From assembly GCA_963575745.1 (NCBI GenBank), contig CAUYUJ010004340.1:20001-70940 (forward strand): DNA of 50,940 nt, given 5' to 3'. A model generated the notes under the pieces. The model ran no database searches. It was given only the letters and a program-made list of their open reading frames with translations, and had not been told where the DNA came from. Origin of the DNA: Prorocentrum cordatum. Taxonomy: Eukaryota > Sar > Dinophyceae > Prorocentrales > Prorocentraceae. Shown here one piece after another: positions 40,361 to 50,940 of this stretch. Both the position numbers and the translations under genes were made by a program. Numbering within the stretch: position 1 is the stretch's first letter; every line of letters begins with the position of its first letter.

Positions 40361-41435
40361 GTGGCGCTCTCTCTCGTTGTCCCAGCTTCTGTTGTCGTTA
40401 GAACCTCTTATGTCAAAAATGACGTTTTCGCTCGGGACGTCCTCAGAAAATGAGCAGGTGGTCTGCCGTGCTCCCGTGTGGAGCACGGCAGACCACGGCC
40501 ATTTCGCGCGAGACATCCTCAAAAAATCGAGGTGTTGAAACATGAGCGTTTTCGCGTCGAGACATCCTCCGAAAAATGAGATGCCGATAAGGGTGTTTTA
40601 GACTCTTAATGTCCAAAAATGACGTTTTTCAGCTCGGGACGTCCTCAGAAAATGAGCAGGTGGTCTGCCGTGCTGACGTGCGGAGCACGGCAGACCACGG
40701 CCATTTCGCTCGAGACATCCTCAAAAAATCGCAAAGTGGTCTGCCGTGCTCCTGTGTGGTCTGCCTTGCTCCTGGGTGGCAAACCAGCAACACGTCAAGA
40801 AGTTACCCAGGGGACCAAAAAAATTCAAAATTTTTGTTATGCATGAAAAATGAGCGTTTCGTTCTAGACATCCTCGAAAAAATGAGATGCCGATAGAGGT
40901 GTTTTAGAACCTCTCATGTCAAAAATGACGTTTTCGCTCGGGACGTCCTCAGAAAATGAGCAGGTGGTCTGCCGTGCTGACGTGTGGAGCACGGCAGACC
41001 ACCTGCTCATTTTCTCTCGAGGCATCCTCAAAAAATCGCAAAGTGGTCTGCCGTGCTCCTGTGTGGTCTGCCTTGCTCCTGGGGGGCAAACCAGCAACAC
41101 GTCAAGAAGTTACCCAGGGGACCAATCAGCAACACGTCAAGAAGTTATCCTGGGGGGCAAACCAGCAACACGTCAAGAAGTTATCCCGAAGGGGCAAACC
41201 AGCAACACGTCAAGAAGGTGCTGAGGGGGGCAAACCAGCAACGCGTCAAGAAGTTATCCTGGGGGGGCAAACCAGCAACACGTCAAGAAGTTATCCTGGG
41301 GGGGGCAAACCAGCAACACGTCAAGAAGTTATCCTGAGGGGGCAAACCAGCCACAGGTCCAAAAGATTCTGAGGGGGGCAAACCAGCAACACGAGGAGCA
41401 CGGCAGACCAGGCTGTTGTCTTGTGCGCACCCCAG
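40361..41435 (+). other. intron 1, copy B
   Basis: It has the same donor and acceptor as copy A and is 1,075 nt long. It holds the same hairpin units (from 40402, about 40600 and 40908) and the 36-bp array (about 41080-41400). Phase is 1 on both sides. CCAGGTG flanks the intron at both ends. Confidence 0.78.
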
Positions 41436-44400
41436 GTGATCCGAATCATCGGTGGGTATTGTACAAGTCCGCAGTATGCACGGATGCGCCCGAGGGCAGC
41501 GGCGGAGATCTTCGCGTGAGCATGTGCAAGGAGTGCGCCGAAGCATTGTCGAACACGCACACAGACAGCCGCGGGCGGTGCCGCCCGCGCGTACGCATGC
41601 CCAGCGAGGCTCTCGCGAATGGCATGTGGCGTGGTCCTGACCCGGAAGAGCTGACGAACTTAACGTACACCGAGTGCAAGGTGATCAACCTGGCGAGGGT
41701 GTACGTCAGCGTGAAGCGCGTGTTGTTGGACAGGGCGTCTTTCGCCAGGACGAGTGCCGACGAGGCGCCGCGCTATCACCAGAAGAACGTTGTTGCGTAC
41801 CCGCAGAGCCCGGACGCGGCTCTGACTGCCATCGGTCTGTCGCCGATGGCCCTGGCGCACACTCTGATCGTCCAGTTCGTGGGAAGCCGCGCTGGCTGTA
41901 TCTGGCATCATCCTGACTTGCAAGTTTCCGTGGTGCGACTTCGAGCAGCATTTCGTTGGTTGTGCTCCAACAGCTGGAACCACATGGAAGCCACGCGACA
42001 CCATGCCGCATGTGCGGATTCTGGCTTACTCCACGAGTCGATCGAGGAGTTGCTGGACGCGTACGCGACGAGCGTTGGTGGATCCTCGGGCGTTCCGCGC
42101 GAGCTCGTCGACTCGGCGACGTCGATCAGCGGCTCAAGAGCTTCGGTGCAGTCTAAAGGACCAGCTGACTGCACGGAAGAAGGTGAACGCGACACGGAGG
42201 AGAACGGGCCCGAGGAGGCGGAAAACGCCGCCGTCGTTAACGGCGGTTTAGCAGACGTCGACTCCCTCCAGCTGTGGACACAGGTCATCAAAAACTTCAA
42301 GGCGGCACAGCGGTTTAAAGAGGAATTGGCAGCTCTAGACCCCGCCGACTTATCTGCTCGCGCCGAGAAGAAGAGAATGCGCGGTGTGAGCATGGCCCAG
42401 GCCATCGAAGACCTGGGGAAGCTGTCGAATGAGAAGATGCGAAAACGTTTGGAAGAGTGGGCGCGGTCGGAGACCGACGACAGGGCGCCCTTGAAGATCG
42501 CGCACGAGACCACGTTCTTGTCTGCTCGCACGCCGAACTTTTGGGCGTCCTGCTTCGTTCGGTTGTTTCCTCGGGGAGACTGTCAGGAAACGTGCCCAGA
42601 ACGTACAGCGGGGGATAGCACCGTATCGTTCTTGTCTTCCAATAAGTGGATCCAGTGCTTACTTAAACGAGCAGATTGTGATTACTGGCGGAAGGACCTG
42701 GAGTTCGTCGCATCCGTGGTCAACATCATTATGCGTCGAGATCAGATGAGCAAGGTGGAAGCGTGCATGAGGGAGACGCCCGGCGGCGGCTTCATGGGCA
42801 TAACTCCCGATGAGATGCAAAGGATGAACGAGATCACAGCGGAAGGTTTGGTTGCCGCCGCGATCGCGATGGGAGGTGATGCGAAGGGTATGAGCGATCT
42901 TCTGAGGAATAAAAAGTTGACCCAACCAGTCCGCACAGCCGCTGAAAAAATGCAGGCCGTGTCCCGGAAAGTGCGTGGATCTGCCGAAGAGCGGGACTCG
43001 TACAGGTGGAATTTCCGAGCTCTTCAGATAAACTCGGGCTGCTCGACTTTGTTCTTTACGCTGAATCCCCGCGACATTCGCAGTCCGCTGACGGTGCTAC
43101 TGGTGCAGGACGGCACGGAGATGCAGAGGCGATTCTCCCTGAACATGAGCGACAAGGAGGCGGAGGATTGGATGACAGAATTTCAAGCAGAGCACCCTCG
43201 TCTTCTCCACCGTCGCGTGGCGCAAGACCCTTACTATGCCCAGAAAGTTTTCCACTCGACCTCAAAGACGTGATGCGCTATATATTCAACTGCGCTGATG
43301 GACCCTCGCACCTGCCTCCGGATGGCATCGCGGCGAGCGAGGTGCCCGGTGTATTCGGGTACGTGCGCTCCTATCTCGGAGTTGTTGAGGAACAGATGCG
43401 GAAGGCGCTGCACATACACATGCTCGTGCAGATTCTTGGCTTCTCGCATCCCGACGATATCTTCAAGAAGAACTCTTTCCTCGACGAATTTATGCGTCTC
43501 TACTACTATCACGCCTCAGTCATGTTCCGCAGCCAGGAAGCCGTAGCGCATCATTTCGCCGTTCCTAAGGCGATGAGAACCACCGCCGGGCTGCCGTTGT
43601 TCCCGGTGACTCTGAAGCAGCGGAGCATGATCGGCAGCGCTCGCGTTGAGGAGAGCAACCTCGCGCAGACCGTGGCGCGCGGACTCGACGTGCCGCCTGC
43701 TCTATCCAGGAGCGTGCCTGAGTATCCCTTCTTCGTGGGTTCGTATCACGGCGACGAGAACGTGTCCGGTAGCGACTGGGGCAGCCGCGCTGTTGTTGAG
43801 ATTTTTTCAAGGAGTCGCAAGACGGGCAACCACGTATGCAAGCCGTCCGTCTGTCACAAGGGGCGTCTCGGAAAGCGTGGTTTTTGCCGCATGTTCTATT
43901 GGCATCTCGTGAAGGTGGAGGACCCGAAGACGGGGCGCCTCGTCGCCAAACGACAGCATGGCTTGCAGCTGCATCCTCGATGGGATGGCGTTGGGCCTCC
44001 GCCGATTCTAGGGTATCCACACGTTGGGTTGCCGGCTCTGGAGACGACGCACCAGTGGCGCTTCAAGCTTTCCTACCCGATCATGCTCGGCCCGCAGTGC
44101 AATCACGACATCCAAGTGCTCCCGCGGTTGTGCGCTCTGAAGAGCAGCAGCCCAGACGCCGTGCCCGATGAGGCAGAGGTTGCCACCGCCAGAGCGGGAA
44201 TGATAGAGCAGCAGGCGGCGAATGAGTTTTACTGTTCGTCATACTCTAGCAAGTCCGCGCCGCACGCGGAGGGGCTCGTGCTGACTCTTGCAGTCTCGCT
44301 CCATCAGAAAGAGCAAGACGCGAAGGAGGCTGCTGGCCGCGGCGACGAGCCTGAGAACGTGCACGAGAAGGCGAAGCGGATTCTCCACAGGCTGTTGTCG

Positions 44401-47052
44401 GCGACGAACAACAGGATGCACAAAGGGTTTCCAGAGATGCTCAGTTACTTCAGGAGCCGACCCTGTACTCTAGCCACGAGTTCGTTACCGTCTTGACGCC
44501 AGGCCTCAGCATGCTGATCTCGAAAAGGTTGAGCGAGGTCGCAACCGGTGCAGAGACGAGTGGACCCTCCACTGCCGCGCGTCCGTACTCTACGAAACTC
44601 TACCGAAGGCCGTTCCTGACGGAGTACGATTACCTCTACCGCCCCGACGAGCTGGAGGATTTCCCATTGTACTTTTTCCTCGCGGCTTGCGAAGCTCGGC
44701 AAGCTCGCCCTGACGGACATCGCCCCGTGAACACTCTGGCGTGGCACGTCGCGGCCGACGGTAAGCGTCAGTTCTCTGCAGAAAAGCTATACAGCCGGGA
44801 GCACGAAAAAGTGCCTCTGCGCGGAGATCCTTCGGAGCATCACCCCCTCGGGCCTGAGCTATACAAGTACGCGTACTACGTGACCGTCCGCTTGAGCATC
44901 GCGCGGCGGATACCTGTTCTTCGCGGATTTCTCCCTCCGTGCCCGGAGGCAAAGAAAGACGGAGATGACGAAGCTAAGAGATTAGAAGACGAGGTTAAGT
45001 ACGCGGTGTACGTGCAACTGCTCTTTCGACCTTTCCGAACAGTGGAGGGCGTGCTGCGTCGCGCCCCGCCCGCGCCGTGGACGCACATACCTGCGGAGTA
45101 CTACGGCGCATTTTTGAATGAGTTCGAGGATAGGCGCAGCACTCAGGAGTCCATCGCTTCTCGAGCACGTAGTGATACGCCACCTCTCAGCAAGGAATGG
45201 TGGGCTTGTCGCGTGTGTGAATGCCTGAGGAATTACGACCTCGTCGCAAAGCGCCACGTATCGGTTGTTGATCGTGTGCCGACAGGGGGCGCTCTCCGTG
45301 GTTATCCCGACGCTGCTGCCGATATCGATGGCCCCGATCCGAACAGGGCCGACGACGAGGAGATGTTGATGGAGTCCGATTCGGACGAGAGTCGCGGCGA
45401 TGCTGCGATGGAGGACGATGCCCCCAGTGATGCGGCAGTTCCTCGCGCGTCGGGTCGCGAAGCAGATCCAGTCAGCCAGCTTTGCGGAACCGTGGAGATT
45501 GACTTGAACGAACTGGTCAACTCGGATACTCTGGCGAAAAGCAGATCCAACGAGGCAAAATATCTCCGTGGCTTTATCGAAGAGGAAAAGAAGTGCGTTT
45601 CGGGGCGCACAGCTGCCGCTGACGGCGACGGTGCGTTCCAAGAGTGCTCGTTGTCAGCACGAAAGTCGCTCGTCGTCTCTGACATGCAGCAGAAATTTTT
45701 CAAGATCGTCAACGAGGGCGAGGATAATGTCGAGATGGTCAGGAAAGTCGAGAAGACGAAGTCAGATGTGCTACAGCAACGCATCGACGCGGCGATGGCG
45801 AGTATTCCCGTAGCACTTGAGCGCAAGGTGCCCTTGTTGGCCCGTAAGTCAACGACGTCTGTTGTAGAGGCTGCGCTGTTCTTGTTGAGCCAAAAGGTTC
45901 TCGACATCCCTGATGTGGGCGGTATCAACGTGAAGCAGGCGCGGGCGCTTCTGTGGAATGCGTTGTGGCTGCAAGACGCGATGAATCGGGAATGGTCCCT
46001 GGACGACCCGTCCGGATCGCAGTGCTCTTCGAGCTCCTCTTTGGCGGACGGCTTTCAGCTCGCGCTCATGGGCCCTGGCGGCACCGGTAAAACTGCGGTG
46101 CTCCGCGTTACGGAGGCATTGGTCTCTTATTTTTTGGGAGCCGAATCCGCGCGAAAGTGTGCTCCATCCAACTCGGCGGCCCGGCTCATCGGCGGCGACA
46201 CCACACGCGCTGTGTGTAAGCTCCCGTTCGGGAACATTTCTGTCAGGGACCGGAAAGCCCGTTTGAGCGTTGCTGCGCTGGAGAAGCACAGACAACGCTG
46301 GAAGAAAGCTCGCGCGTGCTTCATTGACGAAGTCTCTATGGTCTCCAGTGACCAGCTCCATGCCTCCGAGGTCCGCATCAGGGAAGCGAAGGATGACAGG
46401 AAACCCTTCGGGGGCCTCGGTATGATTCTTTCTGGAGACTTTTGCAGTTGCCCCCCGTGGATCCAGGAGACGCGCAGAAGAGTTTAGCGACTCCTCTGAA
46501 GGAGACTGGCGCCCTGGACGCGGCCCCTGAGAACCCCGACGCAAAGGATCAGGACGTGAAGCGAAAGAAGCTCGCCGATGCCGCTCAGGGGGTTCAGTTG
46601 TGGCAACGGGCACGGCATGTCGTGTGCCTTGACGTGAACATTCGCGCCCCGGGTAAGCTCAGCAAGTTACTCGCGGAGATGCGAGACGGCAAGGGTATCT
46701 CTGACGAGTGTTGGCAGTTGTACCTGGATCGCATCATGGAGCGGAACGACCAGAGACTTTCCGAGGGGAGTTCTCCTTTCAGTAAATACGACTGGCAGTT
46801 CATTGTTCATCGCCACAAGATCCGCGTGCATCGCTCGCTCGCGAACGCCAAGGCAGCTACGTCTTGTGGGCATAAGCCGCTATTCATCGCACAGGCCAGG
46901 GATGAGGCGGTGCATTCGAAAGATGATCGCAAAATGCCACACGTCAGGGAAGAGCTTTTGCGCAGAGCGTCGCCCCGAGACACTCAAAGCTTGCCAGGCA
47001 TACTTCCACTGTACGTCGGGATGCGGTTGACGTTCCAGGAGAAGGACGGGGT
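41436..47052 (+). pseudogene. Helitron Rep/Pif1 helicase exon 2, copy B, three frameshifts
   Basis: This is the same exon as 25388-31010 with scattered substitutions. Three deletions break the frame relative to copy A: one base at about 43262 (ACCTCAAAGACGTG for ACCGTCAAGGACGTG), four bases at about 44449 (GTTACTTCAGGAG for GTTACCTGCTTGAGGAG) and one T at about 46441 in a T-run (GGAGACTTTTGCAG). All Rep and helicase motifs remain recognisable in the separate frames: LFFTLNPRD (His to Arg compared with copy A), ALHIHMLVQ, FYCSSYSSK, GPGGTGKT and FIDEVSMVS; GDFLQLPPV is cut by the third shift. I call it a pseudogene as read, but single-base and homopolymer changes could be sequencing errors. 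Confidence 0.8.
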
Positions 47053-47259
47053 GTTCTGGAAATGATCCCTGTCCGTGCTCCTTCCTTCTCCTTCTCTCCA
47101 GCGGCCTCGTCTTTTTCCGCTCCTTGCACCCTCGCACGGGGGAGGCAGCAGGGGCACGGCAGACCGCAGGAGCACGGCAGTCCACAGGAGCATTATGCGG
47201 CAGCCGTCCTGCGGTGGTATGCTGTGTTTCTGTGGTTTGTCATGTTTGTCTTCCGAAGG

Positions 47260-48230
47260 GGTTAGTAACACGTCAATAAGTTATCCCGAAGGGGCAAACC
47301 AGCAACACGTCAAGAAGGCGCTGAGGGGGGCAAACCAGCAACACGTCAAGAAATAATCCTGGGGGGCAAACCAGCAACACGTCAAGAAGTTATCCATGGG
47401 GGGGCAAACCAGCAACACGTGAAGAAGTTATCCTGAGGGGGCACACCAGCAACACGTCCAAAAAATGCTGAGGGGGGGCAAACCAGCAACACGTCAAGAA
47501 ATTATCCTGACGGGGCAAACCAGCAACACGTCAAAGGTTATCCTGAGGGAGGCAAACGAGCAACACGCCAAGAAGGTGCTGAGGTGGTCGACCACCAACA
47601 CCTCAATAAGTTACCCTGAGGCAAAACCAGCCACTCGCCAAGAAGTCATCCTGAGGGGGCAAACCAGCAACACGTCAAGAAGGTGCTGAGGGGACAAACC
47701 AGCACCACGTCAAGAAGGTATCCTGGGGGGGGCAAACCAGCAACACGTCAATGCGGTATCCCGAGGGGACCAAACCAGCAACACGTCAAGATGTGCTGAG
47801 GGGGCAAACCAGCAAAACGTGAAGAAGTTATCCTGGGGGGTAAACCAGCAACACGTCAAGAAGTTATCCCGGGGGCAAACCAGCAACACGTCAAGAGGTT
47901 ACCCTGAGGGGGGGGGGGGGCAAACCAGCAACACGCCAAGAAGGGCTGAGGGGGCAAACCAGCAACAGATCCAGAAGTTATCCTAGGGGCAAACCAGCAA
48001 CACGTCAAGAAGTTGGCCTGAAGGAGGCAAACCAGCAACACGTCAAGAATTTATCCTGAGGGGAGCATACCAACAACACGTCAAGAAGGTGCGGAGGGGG
48101 CAAACCAGCAACACGTCGAGAAGTTATCCTGTGGGCAAACCAGCAACACGTCAAGAAGTTATCCTGAGGGGCAAACCAGCAACACGTCAAGAAAATGCTG
48201 AGGGGGCAAACCAGCAACACGTCAAACCAC
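47260..48230. repeat. 36-bp minisatellite array in intron 2, copy B
   Basis: Unit-by-unit counterpart of 31217-32185 with a few substitutions and no visible gain or loss of units. Confidence 0.88.
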
Positions 48231-48277
48231 ACAGAAGCACGGCAGACTATACAGGAGCACGGCAGGTACTTTCATGC

Positions 48278-48450
48278 ACGTCTTTGGGTCAAAAACCTTA
48301 CTCACACCAAATGCACTAAGATTTCGGACAATGAGCAAAGTGCACTTGACAGCCCGCATCGCAATCGCGCTATCCGCTCACCAGGGCAACCAGCGCACGG
48401 CTTCAGTGTTGTTAAGGTAAGGTAACACAGGTACAAAGTGGTTGCGATTC
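48278..48450 (-). repeat. antisense copy of the OTU exon end, in intron 2 (copy B)
   Basis: Counterpart of 32235-32407; the partner 3' end of copy B lies beyond the window. Confidence 0.85.
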
Positions 48451-48592
48451 TTTTTGCCCCCTGGGCTTATGAGATATTCCACGTTTTTAGTACGGCATAC
48501 CACAGCGTTTTTAGAAGCCGTTTTTAGTACGGCATACCACAGCCATGGCAGTATCCCAAGACAGCGTTTTTAGAGCCAGGGTGGCAGACCAC

Positions 48593-49445
48593 ACAGGAGC
48601 ACGGCAGACCCCGCATGAACACGGCAGACCACAAAGGAGCACGACAGACCACAGGAGCACGGCAGACCACACAGGAGCACGGCAGACCACACAGGAGCAC
48701 GGCAGACCACACAGGAGCGCGGCAGACCACACAGGAGCACGGCAGACCGCACAGGACCACGGGAGCATTGCAGAGCACACAGAAGCACGGCAGACCTCAC
48801 GGGATCCCCGCAGACTTCAAGGAACACGGTAGACCACACAGACGCACGGCAAGCCACACACGAGCACGGCAGATACCAAAGGAGCACAGCAGACACCAAA
48901 GGAGCACGGCAGACCCCAAAAGAACCGGCAGACCACCAGGGTACGGCAGACCACACTGGAGAACGGCAGACCCCACAGGAACACGGCAGACGACTCAGGA
49001 GCACGGCAGGCCACACAGGAGCACGGCAGATCCCACATGATCACGGCAGACCACACAGGAGCACGGCAGACCACAAAAGAAGCATGGCAGACTTCACAGG
49101 AGAACGGCAGACCACACAGAAGCACGGCAGACCCCACAGAAGCAAAGCAGACCACACAGGAGCCCAGGAGCCCGGTAGACCATAAAGGAGCACGGAAGAC
49201 CCCAAAGGAGCACGGCAGACCCCATAGGAACACGGCAGACCACAAGAGCACGGCAGACCACACAGGAGCACGGCAGATCACACAGGAGCACGGCAGACCA
49301 CACAGGAGCACGGCAGACACACAGGAGCACCGCAGACCACAGGAGCACGGCAGACCACACAGGAGCACGGCAGACCCCACGGGAGCACGGCAGACCCCAC
49401 AGGTGCACGGCAGACCACAGGAGCACGGCAGTCACCACAGGAGTT
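48593..49445. repeat. 20-bp GGAGCACGGCAGACCACACA array in intron 2, copy B
   Basis: About 40 units, matching the copy A array unit for unit with few substitutions. Confidence 0.88.
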
Positions 49446-49476
49446 GTCGTCTGCCGTGTTCATCTTGTCTTTTCAG

Positions 49477-50088
49477 TACCCGTGAGGACTGTCCGCGCCT
49501 CGGAATTATGAAAGGATGCGTGTGCACAGTTCGGCATATAGATTTCTCGGAGAGCGAGACATTTCCAAAGCCGAACGAGAACGATAATGTGGTCCACTTG
49601 CGCTGCATGCCAGTGTCGTTGTGGCTGCAGGCGGCGGATGTCTCGTGGACGTTGGACGAGTCACACTTCCCAGACGACATGCCAGTCACGACGGACCGCA
49701 AAGGATTGTTTCAGCTGCTTCCCACGTGTGAGTACTTAAGCGCGACTTGGGAGGAGGAGACATTCAGCGTACGCCGTACCACTTTCAAAGTTCTCCCCGC
49801 CGACGCTATCATCGTCTACGGCGCACAGGGCGGCACGTTCGACGCAGCGATAGTGGACATGAAGAAGCCGCCGACAATGGATGCGGACACGCACTGGCTT
49901 GCCTGTTACGTTATGTTGTCGCGGCCGAGATCGTTAGAGGGTCTGCTTATTCTTCGTGCCGCTGAGAAACACGAGCTCGAAAGGCCGCCGCCTGCTTTCC
50001 TTGCGCGAGAGTTGGAGAGGCCGAAGGACCTGGAGGACTCAAGCCGTTCAAAACGTATTCGAAGCCTTAGCTTTCCTTATAAAAAACG
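49477..50088 (+). CDS. Helitron helicase C-terminal part, exon 3, copy B
   Basis: Counterpart of 33434-34045 with the same GIMKGCVCTVRHI, GAQGGTFDAAIVDM and ACYVMLSRPRSLEGLLIL segments, all in one open frame. Differences include HIVFS to HIDFS and LTRELERLK to LARELERPK. The TAG that closes the frame in copy A is absent here (CGTTATTTGCC), so the frame runs on to 50155 through what I take to be intron. The end of the exon is therefore uncertain in both copies. Confidence 0.72.
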
Positions 50089-50160
50089 TTATTTGCCACC
50101 AATAGCCATACATATAGCGCACTCACCTCCACCCCCCCCCCGTGTTGCTCGCTGACAGGA

Positions 50161-50940
50161 GTGTGCGTTGGGCGAGCTCATCCAACGTATGAAGAACTTG
50201 AACGACCTCCACATTCCTGACAGCATCCGCGCCGAGATCTGGAACAGCGTGTTGGCAAGGAACGGTGGCCCAAAGCAGGCGGCGGCAGTCGCCGCTGCGA
50301 GAGCGAAGCGTCCGGAGGCCGCCTGTTCGCAGGCAATTGGTCAACAGGCAGCCGTTTTGCCGATGCTGCTTGACACGACCTGCAGGACCACCTGGGCTTG
50401 CCGAGTCCCAGTCGATCGCGCCTTCCGGCGCGAAGACGATAATGGCCTGGCAAATCTTTATCTGTGCAGAACTTTTATATCACCCGCTAAGAGTGCAGCA
50501 GGTACGGATAAAAGGGCAAGGGTCGTCGACGACGGAGGCGCTGCCCGACGACGAACTTTGGATACGCCAGGGTGGGAAGAAACAGCAGCAAGCTGTGCCC
50601 GCCACTCGAACGAGGGACGCAAGGCTGCCGCGTAGAGTATGAGAAAGCCGCGCCTCCACATGTGCACAGAATACACGCGTGTCTGCGCGATTGACAAAGA
50701 GTTTGGATGTCGCTCGTGTTCCCGCATGTGTCACACAGATTGCACAAGTGTTCTCTGCCAAGATAAACCTTGTGAATTCTGCCTCAGTTTCGGCGAGATC
50801 GTTGCTGCCGGTTCCCCTGAGTGCTCAGGATTTCAGAGGCGCCATGGCTGCCATTCCTGTGGTCGAAATCGGTGCTGGAACTTCTCTCCGACGTGCCTTG
50901 GCAGCCGCGACGATTCCGTCAACGCACAGAGTGCCGGGTT
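50161..50940 (+). pseudogene. zinc-finger/OTU exon, copy B, nonsense and indels, cut by window
   Basis: The start (GELIQRMKNLNDLHIPDSIR) matches copy A. Between about 50330 and 50600 several indels change the low-complexity region, and at 50633 GAG of copy A is TAG, which ends the frame. The zinc-finger sequence beyond (CAIDKEFGCRSCSRMCH, about 50680) is still well conserved at the DNA level. The OTU domain would lie outside the window. The acceptor GTTGCTCGCTGACAG is kept at 50146-50160. Confidence 0.72.

Larger units (their letters stand above)
47053..49476 (+). other. intron 2, copy B
   Basis: It has the same donor, acceptor and phase as in copy A, 2,424 nt long. It holds the 36-bp array (about 47260-48230), the antisense OTU-end copy (48278-48450) and the 20-bp array (48593-49445). 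Confidence 0.78.
38247..50940 (+). mobile_element. Helitron/Helentron-type transposon, copy B (runs off the window)
   Basis: This copy has the complete zinc-finger exon that copy A lacks, then the same introns and exons at an offset of about 16,043 bp. It is cut by the window edge inside the zinc-finger/OTU exon. Three small deletions in exon 2 and a nonsense change in the last exon distinguish it from copy A. Its outer ends are not defined; the repeats at 36.6-38.2 kb may belong to it. Confidence 0.75.

Overview
The window is nuclear DNA of a dinoflagellate. The main evidence is two relic copies of the dinoflagellate spliced-leader (SL) sequence, at 7031-7051 and 12766-12788, each just upstream of an intronless reading frame. 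One of them sits in an insertion with a 17-bp target-site duplication and an A-rich 3' tail. The very high density of mini- and microsatellites, the low gene density and the large introns with pyrimidine-rich CAG acceptors agree with this. I cannot name the genus. I recognise no rRNA, tRNA or CRISPR array.

Left part (1-22333). This is mostly repeats and short non-autonomous elements. There is a CAGCCT array with a 155-bp higher-order period (150-1375), a 73-bp minisatellite (1381-1690), a 75-bp GC-rich minisatellite (2860-3195), a 1-kb ATG/GAT array (8973-10016), a CCAATC array (10713-11300), a 171-bp satellite (13812-14500) and many degenerate 12-mer arrays. Five inverted-repeat (MITE-like or foldback) element types stand out: a 163-bp family with two copies (3368-3530, 6480-6642), a 166-bp element (4268-4433, partial copy at 5622-5735), 5259-5464, a nested 548-bp foldback (17836-18383) and 20147-20350. 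The only convincing ordinary gene is a 241-residue secreted protein with two PAN/Apple-like domains (7108-7833), which is a retroposed cDNA. A second SL-bearing retrocopy (12807-13335, coiled coil) is frameshifted.

Array and junction (22334-23510). Nine units of a 107-148-bp satellite with (TA)n cores lead into the right half of the window. A tenth, orphan unit lies at 36747-36890.

Right part (23511-50940). Two head-to-tail, nearly identical copies of a large Helitron/Helentron-type rolling-circle transposon are offset by about 16.04 kb. In each copy the reading frames read as exons of one long gene: a Cys-rich zinc-finger exon, then a Helitron-specific N-terminal region with the HUH/two-tyrosine Rep nuclease and the first Pif1-type helicase motifs, then an exon with the last helicase motifs, then a CxxC zinc-finger plus OTU cysteine-protease exon. 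The junctions at introns 1 and 2 are phase-compatible with GT-AG splicing. The introns (about 1.07 and 2.42 kb) are filled with two minisatellite families that also fill the region between the two copies. Copy A has lost the first 2.65 kb of the unit and has a frameshift in what remains of exon 1. Copy B has the complete zinc-finger exon but three small frameshifting deletions in exon 2 and a nonsense codon in the OTU exon. Neither copy is intact as read here.

The proposed enzymes fit the rolling-circle model: Rep nicks and joins DNA, Pif1 unwinds it, the zinc fingers probably bind DNA or RNA, and the OTU domain is a deubiquitinase-like accessory also reported in other Helitrons/Helentrons. 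Intron 2 also carries a 173-bp antisense copy of the end of the OTU exon, so the primary transcript could fold back on itself.
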